Below are positions 26,148 to 34,764 of a stretch of 47,077 nucleotides of DNA, piece by piece. The DNA is from Roseovarius sp. UBA6217 (GTDB lineage Bacteria; Pseudomonadota; Alphaproteobacteria; Rhodobacterales; Rhodobacteraceae): the NCBI GenBank assembly GCA_002421985.1, contig DISF01000096.1, forward strand, positions 1 through 47,077, in the 5' to 3' direction. The notes below the pieces were generated by a model, which saw only the letters and a list, made by a program, of their open reading frames with translations, was not told the origin of the DNA and ran no database searches. Position 1 is the first letter of the stretch. Each line of letters opens with the position of its first letter. The position numbers and the translations under genes were made by a program.

Positions 26148-27755
26148 ATGCTGGACCAGACCCGAAACCGCCCCGCCCTGCCGCCCGAGATTGCCCGGCG
26201 GCGCACATTTGCCATCATCTCGCATCCCGATGCCGGCAAGACCACGCTCACAGAGAAATTCCTGCTCTATGGTGGCGCGATCCAGATGGCGGGGCAGGTC
26301 CGTGCCAAGGGCGAGGCGCGGCGCACCCGCTCGGATTTCATGCAGATGGAAAAGGACCGGGGGATTTCGGTCTCGGCCTCGGCAATGTCGTTCGATTTCG
26401 GGCGCTTTCGGTTCAATCTCGTGGATACGCCCGGCCACTCGGATTTTTCCGAAGACACCTATCGCACGCTGACGGCGGTGGACGCGGCGGTGATGGTGAT
26501 CGACGGGGCCAAGGGCGTCGAGAGCCAGACCCGCAAGCTCTTCGAGGTCTGCCGGATGCGCGACCTGCCGATCCTGACCTTTTGCAACAAGATGGACCGC
26601 GAGGCGCGCGACACGTTCGAGATCATCGACGAGATACAGGAAACGCTCGCCATCCATGTCACGCCGGCAAGCTGGCCCATCGGGCAGGGGCGCGATTTCC
26701 TGGGATGCTATGACATGATCCACGACCGGCTGGAGCTGATGGACCGTGCCGACCGAAACCGCGTGGCCGAGACCGTCGCCATCGACGGGCTCGATGATCC
26801 GAAAATGGCCGAGCATGTGCCCGCCGACCTGCTGGCCAAGCTGCGCGAGGATGTTGAGATGGCGCGCGAATTGTTGCCCGCGCTCGATGTGGCGGCCGTG
26901 CGCGAGGGGCATATGACGCCCATATGGTTCGGCTCGGCGATCAATTCCTTCGGCGTGCGCGAGTTGATGCAAGGCATCGGCACCTACGCCCCCGAGCCGC
27001 AGCCGCAAAAGGCCACCCCGCGCCAGATCGCCCCAGAGGAAGAGGCCGTGAGCGGCTTTGTCTTCAAGGTGCAGGCCAACATGGACCCCAAGCACCGCGA
27101 CCGCGTGGCGTTCTTGCGTCTGGCCTCGGGGCATTTCCGGCGCGGCATGAAGCTCACCCATGTGCGCGCCCAAAAACCGATGACGATCTCGGCCCCGGTA
27201 ATGTTTCTCGCCGCCGACCGCGAGCTTGCCGAAGAGGCATGGGCGGGCGATATCATCGGCATCCCCAACCACGGGCAGTTGCGCATCGGCGACACGCTGA
27301 CCGAGGGCGAGAACCTGCGCGTGAGCGGCATCCCGTCATTCGCGCCGGAACTGTTGCAGAGCGTGCGCGCGGGCGACCCGATGAAGGCCAAGCACCTGGA
27401 AAAGGCGCTGATGCAATTTGCCGAAGAGGGCGCGGCCAAGGTGTTCAAGCCCGCCTTTGGCTCGGGCTTTATCGTGGGCGTGGTGGGGCAGTTGCAATTC
27501 GAGGTTCTCGGCAGCCGGATCGAGCTTGAATATGGGCTGCCCGTCCGCTTCGAGCCGTCGCAATTCACCTCTGCGCGCTGGGTGACGGGCGACAAGGCGG
27601 CGGTCGAGACCTTCATCGCCGCCAACAAGCAGCACATCGCCCATGACAATGACGGCGACGTGGTCTATCTCACGCGGCTGCAATGGGATATCGACCGCGT
27701 GGCGCGCGACTACCCCGACGTGACGCTCTCGGCGACCAAGGAGATGATGGTCTGA
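26148..27755 (+). CDS. prfC: Peptide chain release factor 3
   Basis: A 535-residue translational GTPase that removes RF1 or RF2 from the ribosome after peptide release. GTP-binding motifs are SHPDAGKTT (residues 25-33), the switch region around RTRSDFMQMEKDRGISVSAS, DTPGHSDFSEDT, and CNKMDRE. The C-terminal RF3 domain includes AFGSGFIVGVVGQLQFEVL and RWVTGDKAAVE. The start could be 26148 (MLDQTRNRPALP, as in relatives) or 26139; no clear ribosome site is seen for either. It is a single gene, convergent with the TRAP operon. Confidence 0.95.
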   Translation: MLDQTRNRPALPPEIARRRTFAIISHPDAGKTTLTEKFLLYGGAIQMAGQVRAKGEARRTRSDFMQMEKDRGISVSASAMSFDFGRFRFNLVDTPGHSDFSEDTYRTLTAVDAAVMVIDGAKGVESQTRKLFEVCRMRDLPILTFCNKMDREARDTFEIIDEIQETLAIHVTPASWPIGQGRDFLGCYDMIHDRLELMDRADRNRVAETVAIDGLDDPKMAEHVPADLLAKLREDVEMARELLPALDVAAVREGHMTPIWFGSAINSFGVRELMQGIGTYAPEPQPQKATPRQIAPEEEAVSGFVFKVQANMDPKHRDRVAFLRLASGHFRRGMKLTHVRAQKPMTISAPVMFLAADRELAEEAWAGDIIGIPNHGQLRIGDTLTEGENLRVSGIPSFAPELLQSVRAGDPMKAKHLEKALMQFAEEGAAKVFKPAFGSGFIVGVVGQLQFEVLGSRIELEYGLPVRFEPSQFTSARWVTGDKAAVETFIAANKQHIAHDNDGDVVYLTRLQWDIDRVARDYPDVTLSATKEMMV

Positions 27756-27775
27756 GCGCGGGTATTGGCCTGTAG

Positions 27776-27868
27776 CCGCCATTCGCACTCTGCCCCCGCG
27801 CGGAATCAAGGCGCGCTTGCGCGCCGCCGCGCAGCGCCCCCCCCCGGACGGACGGGCGCTGCGCGGCT
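27776..27868 (+). repeat. Repeat R2, copy b (GC double hairpin)
   Basis: CCATTCGCACTCTGCCCCCG and CGCGGAATCAAGGCGCGC lead into GGCGCGC-TT-GCGCGCC and then a perfect 11-bp stem, GCGCAGCGCCC (27829-27839) with GGGCGCTGCGC (27854-27864). It lies between the convergent prfC and dctM genes, as the other two copies lie between other convergent pairs. Confidence 0.7.
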
Positions 27869-28015
27869 CATATCTGAAACTGCCACCATCCCCTTCAGGC
27901 CATCCCCGACGCGTTCCCTTGCCTCGCGTGCCCATCCCTCAGCATGATCCACGAGCGGCCGGGCACCGGGGCAGGGCGGTGGGCGGGTGCCGCCGCTGAC
28001 GCCCAGCCCCCCGCC

Positions 28016-30370
28016 TCAGCCCATCAGATCCGGCAGGATGGTCACGATCGACGGGAAAAACCACAAGAGCGCCAGCCCCAACCCCTGAATGAGCACGAAG
28101 GGCACGACGCCCGCGTAGATATGGCTCGTCGTCACCTCTGGCGGGGCCACCCCGCGCAGGTAAAAGAGCGCAAAGCCGAAGGGTGGCGTAAGGAACGAGG
28201 TTTGCAGATTGATCGCGATCATGATCGTCACCCATTTCGGATCAAAGCTGCCGCCATAGATCACCGGTCCGACGATCGGGATCACGATATAGATGATCTC
28301 GAGGAAATCGAGCACGAAGCCGAGGATGAAGAGCACCAGCATCACGATCAGGAAGACCTTGATTTCGTTGTCGAACGATTTGAGGAAATCCTGGATGTAA
28401 TGCTCGCCGCCGAACGAGATCACCACGAGGTTGAGAAGCTGCGAGCCGATGAGGATGGTAAAGACCATCGAGGTGACCTTGGCGGTTTCGCGCACCACCG
28501 GGCTGAGCACGCCGCCCGCATAGAGCACCCAGCAGGCAAAGAGCAGACCGAACAGCGCGTAGAGATAGGCGGCATAGGCAAAGAAGAACGCCACCCAGCT
28601 CTCGAAACGCACGCCGGACTGGTTGATCCGCAGGTCGAAATTGATGCCGATGAGGATCGCCACCACCATCGCCAGCGTGGAAAACAGGATGATCCGGGGC
28701 GAGCGGTCCTGGTCGCGCAGCTTGCGATAGGCCGCGAGCATGATCGCCCCGCCCGCGCCGAGGGCGGCGGCGGGCGTCGGGTTGGTGATGCCGCCTAGGA
28801 TCGAGCCGAGCACCGCCACGATGAGCACGAGCGGCGGAAAGACCACGCGGATGAGCTCGTTCTTGGCCATGCGCATCGCGCCATGCGCCACCCCGTAAAA
28901 CGCCATCGCCATGGGAATGGCGAGGATGAGCCATGTCGCCCCCGAAGAGGTTGAGGGCCGGATAAGGGCGATATCGGCCAACAGCCCCAGCACGATGCCA
29001 AGGCCCCCGATCAGCAACGGCGCAGGGCTGGCCGAGGGCGCGACACCGCGCGCCACCGCAAGGGTGAGGCCGAACATCACCATGATCGTGGCCACGCCGG
29101 TGCCGATGGGGGCGGCGTTGGCCTCCTTGTCGATGCGGGCCTGCGCGATTTCCTCGGGGCTGAGGCGAACGCTTGCAGTCACGCCGCCGGCTTCGTCGAT
29201 CTCCTTCTGTTGCGCCACGGCCGCGTCCCAGGCCTCTTGCCCGTGCAACTCGATCATCGACGCCTTGCATTCCGGCCCGACATTGGTGCGCAGCGAGGCC
29301 GATTGCCCCTGATCGGTGAATGTGTCGATGGTCAGATCCTGCGAGCCGACGATATTGACCTGCGCCAGCAGCATCACCCCGGCAATGAGCGCCACCGGCA
29401 CACCGATGAACCAGGTGAAGCTCTCGCGCGGCGTTATGATCTCGCCGCCAGACACGCTGTCAAGCTGCACCGCCGGAGCCTGGGACGGGTTCAAGAGCGC
29501 ATAGCCGAACGCGTAGAGCGCATAAAGCAGCGCCAGCAGGATGCCGGGCAAGAGCGCCGCCTGAAAGAGCGTGCCGACAGAGACCACGGCAGGCGTGCCG
29601 AGATAGGTCAGCGCGTCGGAACACCCCGCCAATTGCGCGCGGTTTTCCTGCGACACCGAATAAATATCGCCCGCCAGCGTGCCCAGAAGCACGATCACGA
29701 TCGAGGGCGGGATGATCTGCCCCAGCGTGCCGCTCGCCGCGATCACCCCGGTTGACAATTGCGGGCTATAGCCGTTGCGCAGCATCGTGGGCAGGCTCAG
29801 GAGGCCCATCGTCACAACCGTGGCCCCCACGATCCCGGTGGAGGCGGCGAGAAACGCGCCCACCACCACCACCGACACGGCGAGCCCCCCCGGCAGCGGG
29901 CCAAATACCCGTGCCATCGTGGTCAGCAGGTCATTGGCGATCTTGGAGCGTTCCAGCGTGATCCCCATCATCACGAACATCAGCACCGCCAGCAGCGTCT
30001 CGAGGGCCGCGCCTGCAAGCACCCGCTCGTTGATGCGGTTGACGATGAACGAGACGTTGCGATCAAGCGCCACCTCCCAGCCCTGCGGAAAGACCGGCAC
30101 GCCTGTGCGCGGCAGGTCCGGGTATCGGAAGATGGAGATGGAATCGGCGCGCACACCGGTTGCAAGCACCGTGTTGTAGGCCTCGCTCGATCGGTCGATG
30201 GCCTGATGGATCAACAGCCCCGCGCTATCCAGCCCGGCGATGATCCCGAACGAGACCACCCCCGCCCCGCCGATGGCGAAGGCCACCGGAAAGCCCGAGA
30301 GAATACCCCCGAAAAGGCACAGAAAGACGATAATCAGGCCGATCTCGACGCCGTCAAGTCCGAATAGCAT
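28016..30370 (-). CDS. dctM: TRAP transporter large permease, oversized DctM
   Basis: The 12-helix-type subunit that drives sodium- or proton-coupled uptake of the substrate delivered by the binding protein. It is 784 residues, against about 430 in ordinary DctM. The two conserved halves are recognisable: GFPVAFAIGGAG and VVVVGAFLAASTGIVGATVV followed by GTLGQIIPPSIVIVLLGTLA, then LGFVLDFLEIIYIVIPIV and TSFLTPPFGFALFYLRGVAP. Between them lie about 250 extra residues with more membrane segments and one long hydrophilic stretch (about 343-422, from QDLTIDTFTDQG to KEANAAP). A further insert lies at about 55-115. Large DctM of this kind pair with extended DctQ; the start is 14 bases after dctQ. 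Confidence 0.92.
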   Translation of the reverse strand: MLFGLDGVEIGLIIVFLCLFGGILSGFPVAFAIGGAGVVSFGIIAGLDSAGLLIHQAIDRSSEAYNTVLATGVRADSISIFRYPDLPRTGVPVFPQGWEVALDRNVSFIVNRINERVLAGAALETLLAVLMFVMMGITLERSKIANDLLTTMARVFGPLPGGLAVSVVVVGAFLAASTGIVGATVVTMGLLSLPTMLRNGYSPQLSTGVIAASGTLGQIIPPSIVIVLLGTLAGDIYSVSQENRAQLAGCSDALTYLGTPAVVSVGTLFQAALLPGILLALLYALYAFGYALLNPSQAPAVQLDSVSGGEIITPRESFTWFIGVPVALIAGVMLLAQVNIVGSQDLTIDTFTDQGQSASLRTNVGPECKASMIELHGQEAWDAAVAQQKEIDEAGGVTASVRLSPEEIAQARIDKEANAAPIGTGVATIMVMFGLTLAVARGVAPSASPAPLLIGGLGIVLGLLADIALIRPSTSSGATWLILAIPMAMAFYGVAHGAMRMAKNELIRVVFPPLVLIVAVLGSILGGITNPTPAAALGAGGAIMLAAYRKLRDQDRSPRIILFSTLAMVVAILIGINFDLRINQSGVRFESWVAFFFAYAAYLYALFGLLFACWVLYAGGVLSPVVRETAKVTSMVFTILIGSQLLNLVVISFGGEHYIQDFLKSFDNEIKVFLIVMLVLFILGFVLDFLEIIYIVIPIVGPVIYGGSFDPKWVTIMIAINLQTSFLTPPFGFALFYLRGVAPPEVTTSHIYAGVVPFVLIQGLGLALLWFFPSIVTILPDLMG

Positions 30371-30384
30371 GGTGTCCCGTCCCT

Positions 30385-31275
30385 TTAATGCGTGCCTTCA
30401 TAGGCTTCCTCGCCCTCGCCCAGCGTGTCGCGGTCGAGGTATTTGTCGGCACTTTCCGGCCCTTCCTTCCATTCCAGCCAGGAGCGCCAGAAGAACGCCA
30501 TCGCATGCAGGAACACCATGCCGGCGAAGAACAACAACAGGACCTTGAACAGGAAATAGCCGTTGAAGCCGTTGGGGCTGAAGGCGATGGTCTCGACATT
30601 CCAGCGCAGCGCCCGCGCTTTCATCAACAGCCGGTCAAGCTGATCCGAGGCCGAGGGTTTTGGCACGATCAGGTGCCGCCACAGAAAGAACCAGCCATAC
30701 AGCCATATGAGCACCGCCATCGGCATCATGAAAATGAGGCTGCCCGCCATGTCGATCACGCGCTTGGCGCGGTGGCTGACCCGCGCGTAAACGAGATCCA
30801 CCCGCACATGGCCGCCCTGCACGAATGTGTAGGTGCAGCACAGCGTCACCACCATCGCGTTGTAAAGTTTCAGTTCCTCGGACCACCAGCTCATGTCGAA
30901 TTCAAGCGGGATACCGAAGCCCAGAACCATATTGGGGCGCGCGAAAATGCGCTGGACAAAAACGATGATGATCTGTTGCAGCACCATGATGAGCCCGGCC
31001 CAGGCGACAAGGCGGCCCACCGTGTTGGCAAACCCCTCGAGCGCGCGCACACAGCCCCAAAGAAAGCTGTTGCGCCACATCCCCACGCCGGTGAGCACAA
31101 GAAAGGCGGTGAAGACCACGAAGAAAAATTCCATCGAGCCGCCGTAATAGACAAACCGCATGATCGCCTGGCTGTCGGACCAGTCGAGCCACAGGCCCGG
31201 ATGGGTGAGCGCATAGCCTAAATTGTAAAAGGCCATGCCGATATTCTGGAGAATCCACAGGGTTGCGTCGATCAT
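30385..31275 (-). CDS. dctQ: TRAP transporter small permease, extended DctQ
   Basis: A 296-residue inner-membrane subunit, longer than the usual 160-220. Membrane segments include GSMEFFFVVFTAFLVLTGVG, LVAWAGLIMVLQQIIIVFVQ, VVTLCCTYTFVQ, IFMMPMAVLIWLYGWFFLW and VLLLFFAGMVFLHAMAFFW. DctQ-like GGHVRVDLVYARVSHRAKRVID sits in the middle. The N-terminal 50 residues and the segment between helices are extensions. Its ATG overlaps the stop of a 48-codon ORF by ATGA, so translation may depend on that ORF. The C-terminus is acidic and soluble. It works with the oversized DctM and the binding protein of the same operon. Confidence 0.9.
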   Translation of the reverse strand: MIDATLWILQNIGMAFYNLGYALTHPGLWLDWSDSQAIMRFVYYGGSMEFFFVVFTAFLVLTGVGMWRNSFLWGCVRALEGFANTVGRLVAWAGLIMVLQQIIIVFVQRIFARPNMVLGFGIPLEFDMSWWSEELKLYNAMVVTLCCTYTFVQGGHVRVDLVYARVSHRAKRVIDMAGSLIFMMPMAVLIWLYGWFFLWRHLIVPKPSASDQLDRLLMKARALRWNVETIAFSPNGFNGYFLFKVLLLFFAGMVFLHAMAFFWRSWLEWKEGPESADKYLDRDTLGEGEEAYEGTH

Positions 31276-31418
31276 CTTCCCCCCTTGCGCGCCGGGTTGT
31301 GGCCACGCATCTGCCCTGTGCCGTTCTGGTCACGGATGATGTTCCCGCCAAGCCGGTCGAACCCGCTGCCCATAGAGGACATCGCGTCGCCCGCGCCGAC
31401 GCCGGTATCGTGATCCAT
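31272..31418 (-). CDS. 48-residue small ORF overlapping the dctQ start
   Basis: The frame starts ATG 31418 and stops TGA 31272-31274, sharing ATGA with dctQ. A GGAGAG ribosome site lies a few bases before the start. The product begins MDHDTGVGAGDAMSSMGSGF and continues DRLGGNIIRDQNGTGQMRGH, ending NPARKGGR: glycine-rich, hydrophilic, no membrane segment or signal. Third codon positions are mostly G or C like real genes here. It lies between the binding-protein gene and dctQ. I recognise no family. It may be a translated coupler, a small subunit of the transporter, or a leader ORF for dctQ. Confidence 0.6.
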   Translation of the reverse strand: MDHDTGVGAGDAMSSMGSGFDRLGGNIIRDQNGTGQMRGHNPARKGGR

Positions 31419-31451
31419 CACGCTCTCCAGAACGCAAAGCCCCCGTTGCCG

Positions 31452-31560
31452 TTAGAGCGTGCTGCGGTCAGTCGCAGTCATGCGGCACGCTCCAACCTGT
31501 TGATTTCGCACGTTCGAGCATCTCGAAAGCCGGTTTCCACTGTCGAGCAAAACGCCCTGT
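31452..31560 (+). repeat. Repeat R1, copy c (diverged)
   Basis: Aligns to the other R1 copies end to end: TTAGAGCGTGCTGCGGTCAG starts the first stem, TGCGGCACGCTCC closes it, and CCGGTTTCCACTGTCGAGCA falls in the second hairpin. It sits inside the TRAP operon, between dctP and the small ORF, so it is transcribed with them. The rest of the gap 31419-31632 shows only this repeat and the hairpin at 31595-31616. Confidence 0.75.
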
Positions 31561-31594
31561 ATCCCATGGCCGATCACGGCCACGGGCGATGCGT

Positions 31595-31616
31595 GCCGCG
31601 CCCCAAGGGGCGCGGC
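31595..31616 (-). other. Perfect GC stem-loop after dctP
   Basis: On the minus strand GCCGCGCCCC, two-base loop, GGGGCGCGGC: a perfect 10-bp stem 16 bases after the dctP stop. No T-tract follows, so it is better read as an mRNA-stabilising or processing stem than a terminator. Confidence 0.6.
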
Positions 31617-31632
31617 ATCGTCGAAGGCCGGA

Positions 31633-32718
31633 TCAGATGCCGACGACGCGGTTGCGCTGCCGGGTGTAGGCCCCTTCGGAGCGGCTCCCCCACATGGCCG
31701 AACTGCGCATCGAGGCCATGTAGCTATCGTAGCATCTCTTGTAGATGTCGTCACCCATCGGCTCTCTGACGACCTCGTCAGCGGCGGTGCCGAAGGCATC
31801 CCAGACGCTGTCGGGGAACTCCATGATCTTGACGCCACCGGCCTGCAGACGCTGCAGGGCGGCCGAGTTGTTGGCCATGAACTGCGACATCGACCAGATG
31901 TTGGTCGCCTGCGCGGCATTGCTGACGATGGCCTTGTGCGCCGGACTCAGGCTCTCATAGACATCGAGACTGATCGTCAGGTTCAGGCTCGGGCCGGGCT
32001 CGTGGAAGCCGGCGGTGTAATAGATCTTGGTGATCTCCTGAAAACCCGCCTTCTCGTCGGCCCAGGGGCCGATCCACTCGGTTCCGTCGATGGCCCCGCT
32101 GGACAGCGCCTGATACACCTCCGAGCCGGGCAGGTTCTGCACCGAGACGCCCAGCTTGCCCAGCACCTGGCCGCCTTGGCCCGGCATACGGAATTTCAGA
32201 CCCTGGAAGTCATCGGGGCTGTTGATCTCGCGGTTGAACCAGCCGCCCGACTGCGGCCCGGTATTTCCGACCGGGAAGCATTTGAGGCCAAAGATCGCAT
32301 AGAGTTCGTCGGCCAGTTCACGGCCACCGTCATGGTAGAACCAGTTGTTGTATTCCTGGAAGTTCATGCCGAACGGCACCTGGCTGAAAAAGGACAGCGC
32401 CGGATGCTGGCCGAGGAAGTAGTAATCCACCCCATGATAAAGATCGGCCTGACCCGCGGTCACGGCGTCGAAAACCTCGAACGCGCCGACCAGTTCGCCC
32501 GCGGCCTTGACATCGACGGTCAGGCTGCCATCCGACATCGCGATGATCGCATCGGCACAATACTGGGCGGAATCATGAACCCCGGCAAGGCCGCGGCCCC
32601 AGGTTGTCACCATCGTGAGCGTGCGGTTGCCTTGCGCATAAAGCGGCGCGGCAAGTGTGCTGGCAGCAGCAGCCCCGCCACCAAGTGCAGTGTTTTTCAA
32701 AAAAGAACGACGATCCAT
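31633..32718 (-). CDS. dctP: TRAP transporter substrate-binding protein, Tat-exported
   Basis: A 361-residue periplasmic binding protein of the DctP family. The N-terminus MDRRSFLKNTALGGGAAAAS has the twin-arginine RRSFLK motif and a cleavage region ending LYAQG, so export is probably by Tat. Conserved family stretches: GELVGAFEVFDAVTAGQADL, VGNTGPQSGGWFNREINSPD, LKFRMPGQGGQVLGKLGVSV and GTEWIGPWADEKAGFQEITK. This resembles the group that binds keto- or hydroxy-carboxylates (TakP-like), but the ligand cannot be fixed here. It is first in the operon; a strong GC stem and repeat R1c separate it from the membrane genes, as is common where the binding protein must be in excess. Confidence 0.92.
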   Translation of the reverse strand: MDRRSFLKNTALGGGAAAASTLAAPLYAQGNRTLTMVTTWGRGLAGVHDSAQYCADAIIAMSDGSLTVDVKAAGELVGAFEVFDAVTAGQADLYHGVDYYFLGQHPALSFFSQVPFGMNFQEYNNWFYHDGGRELADELYAIFGLKCFPVGNTGPQSGGWFNREINSPDDFQGLKFRMPGQGGQVLGKLGVSVQNLPGSEVYQALSSGAIDGTEWIGPWADEKAGFQEITKIYYTAGFHEPGPSLNLTISLDVYESLSPAHKAIVSNAAQATNIWSMSQFMANNSAALQRLQAGGVKIMEFPDSVWDAFGTAADEVVREPMGDDIYKRCYDSYMASMRSSAMWGSRSEGAYTRQRNRVVGI

Positions 32719-32744
32719 TATGGTCCTCCCGGTTTATTACTCGG

Positions 32745-32762
32745 CCTGCCTGTCGGGGCAGG
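32745..32762 (-). other. Short hairpin in the dctP leader
   Basis: CCTGCC, 6-base loop, GGCAGG, about 27 bases upstream of the dctP start on the minus strand, next to the ribosome site region. Confidence 0.35.
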
Positions 32763-32826
32763 TCTGCGGATCGTGAAAAGTGAGCGGACTATAGCCCGCG
32801 ATCCGGGGTCTGCAAATACTGAATTC

Positions 32827-32856
32827 CGAGGGCTGCGACGATTTTCGCAGCCCTCG
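32827..32856. promoter_or_regulatory. Perfect 11-bp inverted repeat in the dctP-sulP divergent region
   Basis: CGAGGGCTGCG, 8-base loop ACGATTTT, CGCAGCCCTCG. It lies between the divergent dctP (start 32718) and SulP (start about 32928) genes and has no T-tract on either side, so an operator or a terminator of leader transcription is more likely than a standard terminator. Confidence 0.5.
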
Positions 32857-32927
32857 CGCGCAGGTCTTCACGCCGCGCCCCCCAAATCGGGCTTGCGTGG
32901 CGTCTCGCGCGGGTGTTCAACATCCTC

Positions 32928-34190
32928 ATGAAACCGAAGATTCTAACCACACTGCCCGGCTATACCGCCGCGCTGTTTCGCGCCGACCTCATGGCCGGGA
33001 TCACGGTCGCCATGGTCGCCCTGCCGCTCAGCATCGCCATTGCCATCGCTTCGGGGGCGGACCCGGCCACCGGGCTGATCACCGCGATTGTCGGCGGGTT
33101 TCTCATCTCGGCGCTGGGTGGCAGCCGGGTGCAGATCGGCGGGCCGACGGGGGCCTTCATCGTCGTGGTCTATGGCGTCATCGCCGAGCATGGCCAGGAC
33201 GGGCTGGTTCTGGCCACGCTGATGGCGGGCATCATCATGCTGGTCGCGGGATGGTTCAAGGCTGGCAGCCTTGTGCGGCATATCCCCGAGGCGGTCATCA
33301 ACGGATTTACCATCGGCATCGCCATCATCATCGCCACCAGCCAGCTTGCCGATCTTTTTGGCCTCGATGTGGCCAACCTGCCCGCCGATTTCCTGCCCAA
33401 GATCGCCGCCCTCTGGGAGGCGCGCACCACGCTCAACCCGCAGGCGCTGGCCATCGGCGTCGCGACCATTGCCGCAATCGTGGCGCTGCGCTGGCTTGCC
33501 CCGCGTCTTCCGGGTCTGATCGTGGCGATGGCGGTCTGTTCGGCGGCGGTCGTCCTGCTGAATCTGCCGGTCGATACGCTCCATTCGCGTTTCGGCGCGC
33601 TGCCCGCCACGCTGCCCATGCCCCATATCCCGGCGTTTGGCATCGAGCGGATGCTCGATCTGTTGCCCTCGGCGCTCATCATCGCGTTTCTCGCGGGGGT
33701 GGAATCGCTCTTGTCGGCCTCGGTGGCCGACCGGATGATCGGCGGCAACACCCGGCCCAATGCCGAGGTGATCGCCAATGGCGCGGCCAATATCGGCTCG
33801 GCGCTGTTCGGGGGCTTGCCCGCGACCGGGGCCATTGCCCGCACCGCCACCAATGTGCACGCCGGCGGGCGCACGCCGGTGGCGGGCATTATCCATGCCC
33901 TCGTCATCCTCATTGTGATGCTTCTGGCCGCGCCGCTGGCGGGCTATCTCGCCATGCCCGCGCTGGCGGGGCTGTTGCTCGTCACGGCGTGGAACATGTC
34001 CGAGGTGCAGCACTGGCGGCGTCATCTGGCGGCGCGGCGCTCCGATCAGGTGCTTCTGGTGCTGACGCTGGTGCTGACGGTGCTGACCGATCTCACGCTG
34101 GCCATCGGCGTCGGTGTGGCGCTCGGGCTGGCGCTGCGCCTGAGGCGGCGCGCGGTGCCCGAAGCCGAATGGCACGACCCTGACCGCTAA
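32928..34190 (+). CDS. SulP-family anion transporter without STAS domain
   Basis: A 420-residue inner-membrane protein of the SLC26/SulP family, which moves sulfate, bicarbonate or other anions. It has about ten or more hydrophobic segments, the family signature around MAGITVAMVALPLSIAIAIA and TAIVGGFLISALGGSRVQIG, GPTGAFIVVVYGVI and FLAGVESLLSASVADRMIGG, then GLPATGAIARTATNVHAGGR. Sequence stops soon after the last membrane segment (residues to 420), so the usual 100-residue cytoplasmic STAS domain is absent. The start is uncertain: ATG 32928 (MKPKILTTLPGY) or GTG 32913. Substrate unknown. Confidence 0.88.
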   Translation: MKPKILTTLPGYTAALFRADLMAGITVAMVALPLSIAIAIASGADPATGLITAIVGGFLISALGGSRVQIGGPTGAFIVVVYGVIAEHGQDGLVLATLMAGIIMLVAGWFKAGSLVRHIPEAVINGFTIGIAIIIATSQLADLFGLDVANLPADFLPKIAALWEARTTLNPQALAIGVATIAAIVALRWLAPRLPGLIVAMAVCSAAVVLLNLPVDTLHSRFGALPATLPMPHIPAFGIERMLDLLPSALIIAFLAGVESLLSASVADRMIGGNTRPNAEVIANGAANIGSALFGGLPATGAIARTATNVHAGGRTPVAGIIHALVILIVMLLAAPLAGYLAMPALAGLLLVTAWNMSEVQHWRRHLAARRSDQVLLVLTLVLTVLTDLTLAIGVGVALGLALRLRRRAVPEAEWHDPDR

Positions 34191-34290
34191 AGCAATTTCA
34201 GAAAAAGTTGACGGACTTTTTCGGTTCGAAATTTCGACAACTCAATCATTTAGAGTGTGTTGGTGTTTCAACGAAAAACCGAAACGCTCG
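34190..34290 (-). repeat. Repeat R1-like element, copy e (diverged)
   Basis: On the minus strand GAGCGTTTCGG and AACACACTCT form an imperfect first stem, followed by a second hairpin GAAAAAGT, 6-base loop, ACTTTTTC. The layout (TAGAG-type start, two hairpins, A/T-rich second stem) is that of R1 but the bases differ. It lies immediately after the SulP stop and may end its transcript. Confidence 0.5.
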
Positions 34291-34630
34291 AAGCCTCGCG
34301 AAAAGCTGGATGTGCGGCGCGCAGGCGGCGGGAGCGGGCAGGGCGGTCATCAAGTTGCGGCAGAGGCGCACTTGGTGCACAAATCCGTCTCGCACCGAAT
34401 GGCGGTTGCTTGCACGATCCGCCGGGAGCGACCCTGCGCTTTGGCCGCACCGCAGGCGGCAAGCGAACAGAGGGGCGAGCCAATGCGCCTTTTCCCAAAG
34501 ACCGAAAGGGCACCCATGTGGCCGCCGCTCCTTTGCACCGGTCGTGGCAGAGATGATCCGATCCCCGAAAGCTGCGCGCCGTCATGGCCTCTTGCGCGGG
34601 GCGTGGCAGCCCGGTATCAGGCGGGGGCAG
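34291..34630. other. Gap without a supported gene
   Basis: Open frames exist on both strands but none resembles a family, none has a convincing ribosome site and start, and frames overlap heavily in GC-rich sequence. The longest plus-strand frame reads through the tRNA gene. I see nothing else here. Confidence 0.4.
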
Positions 34631-34706
<76 letters not shown>

Positions 34707-34764
34707 ATCCACCCCCTGGAAATTGCCAAATGTTCCGTCCCGGATGGTCACATTTGCCTGGCGC

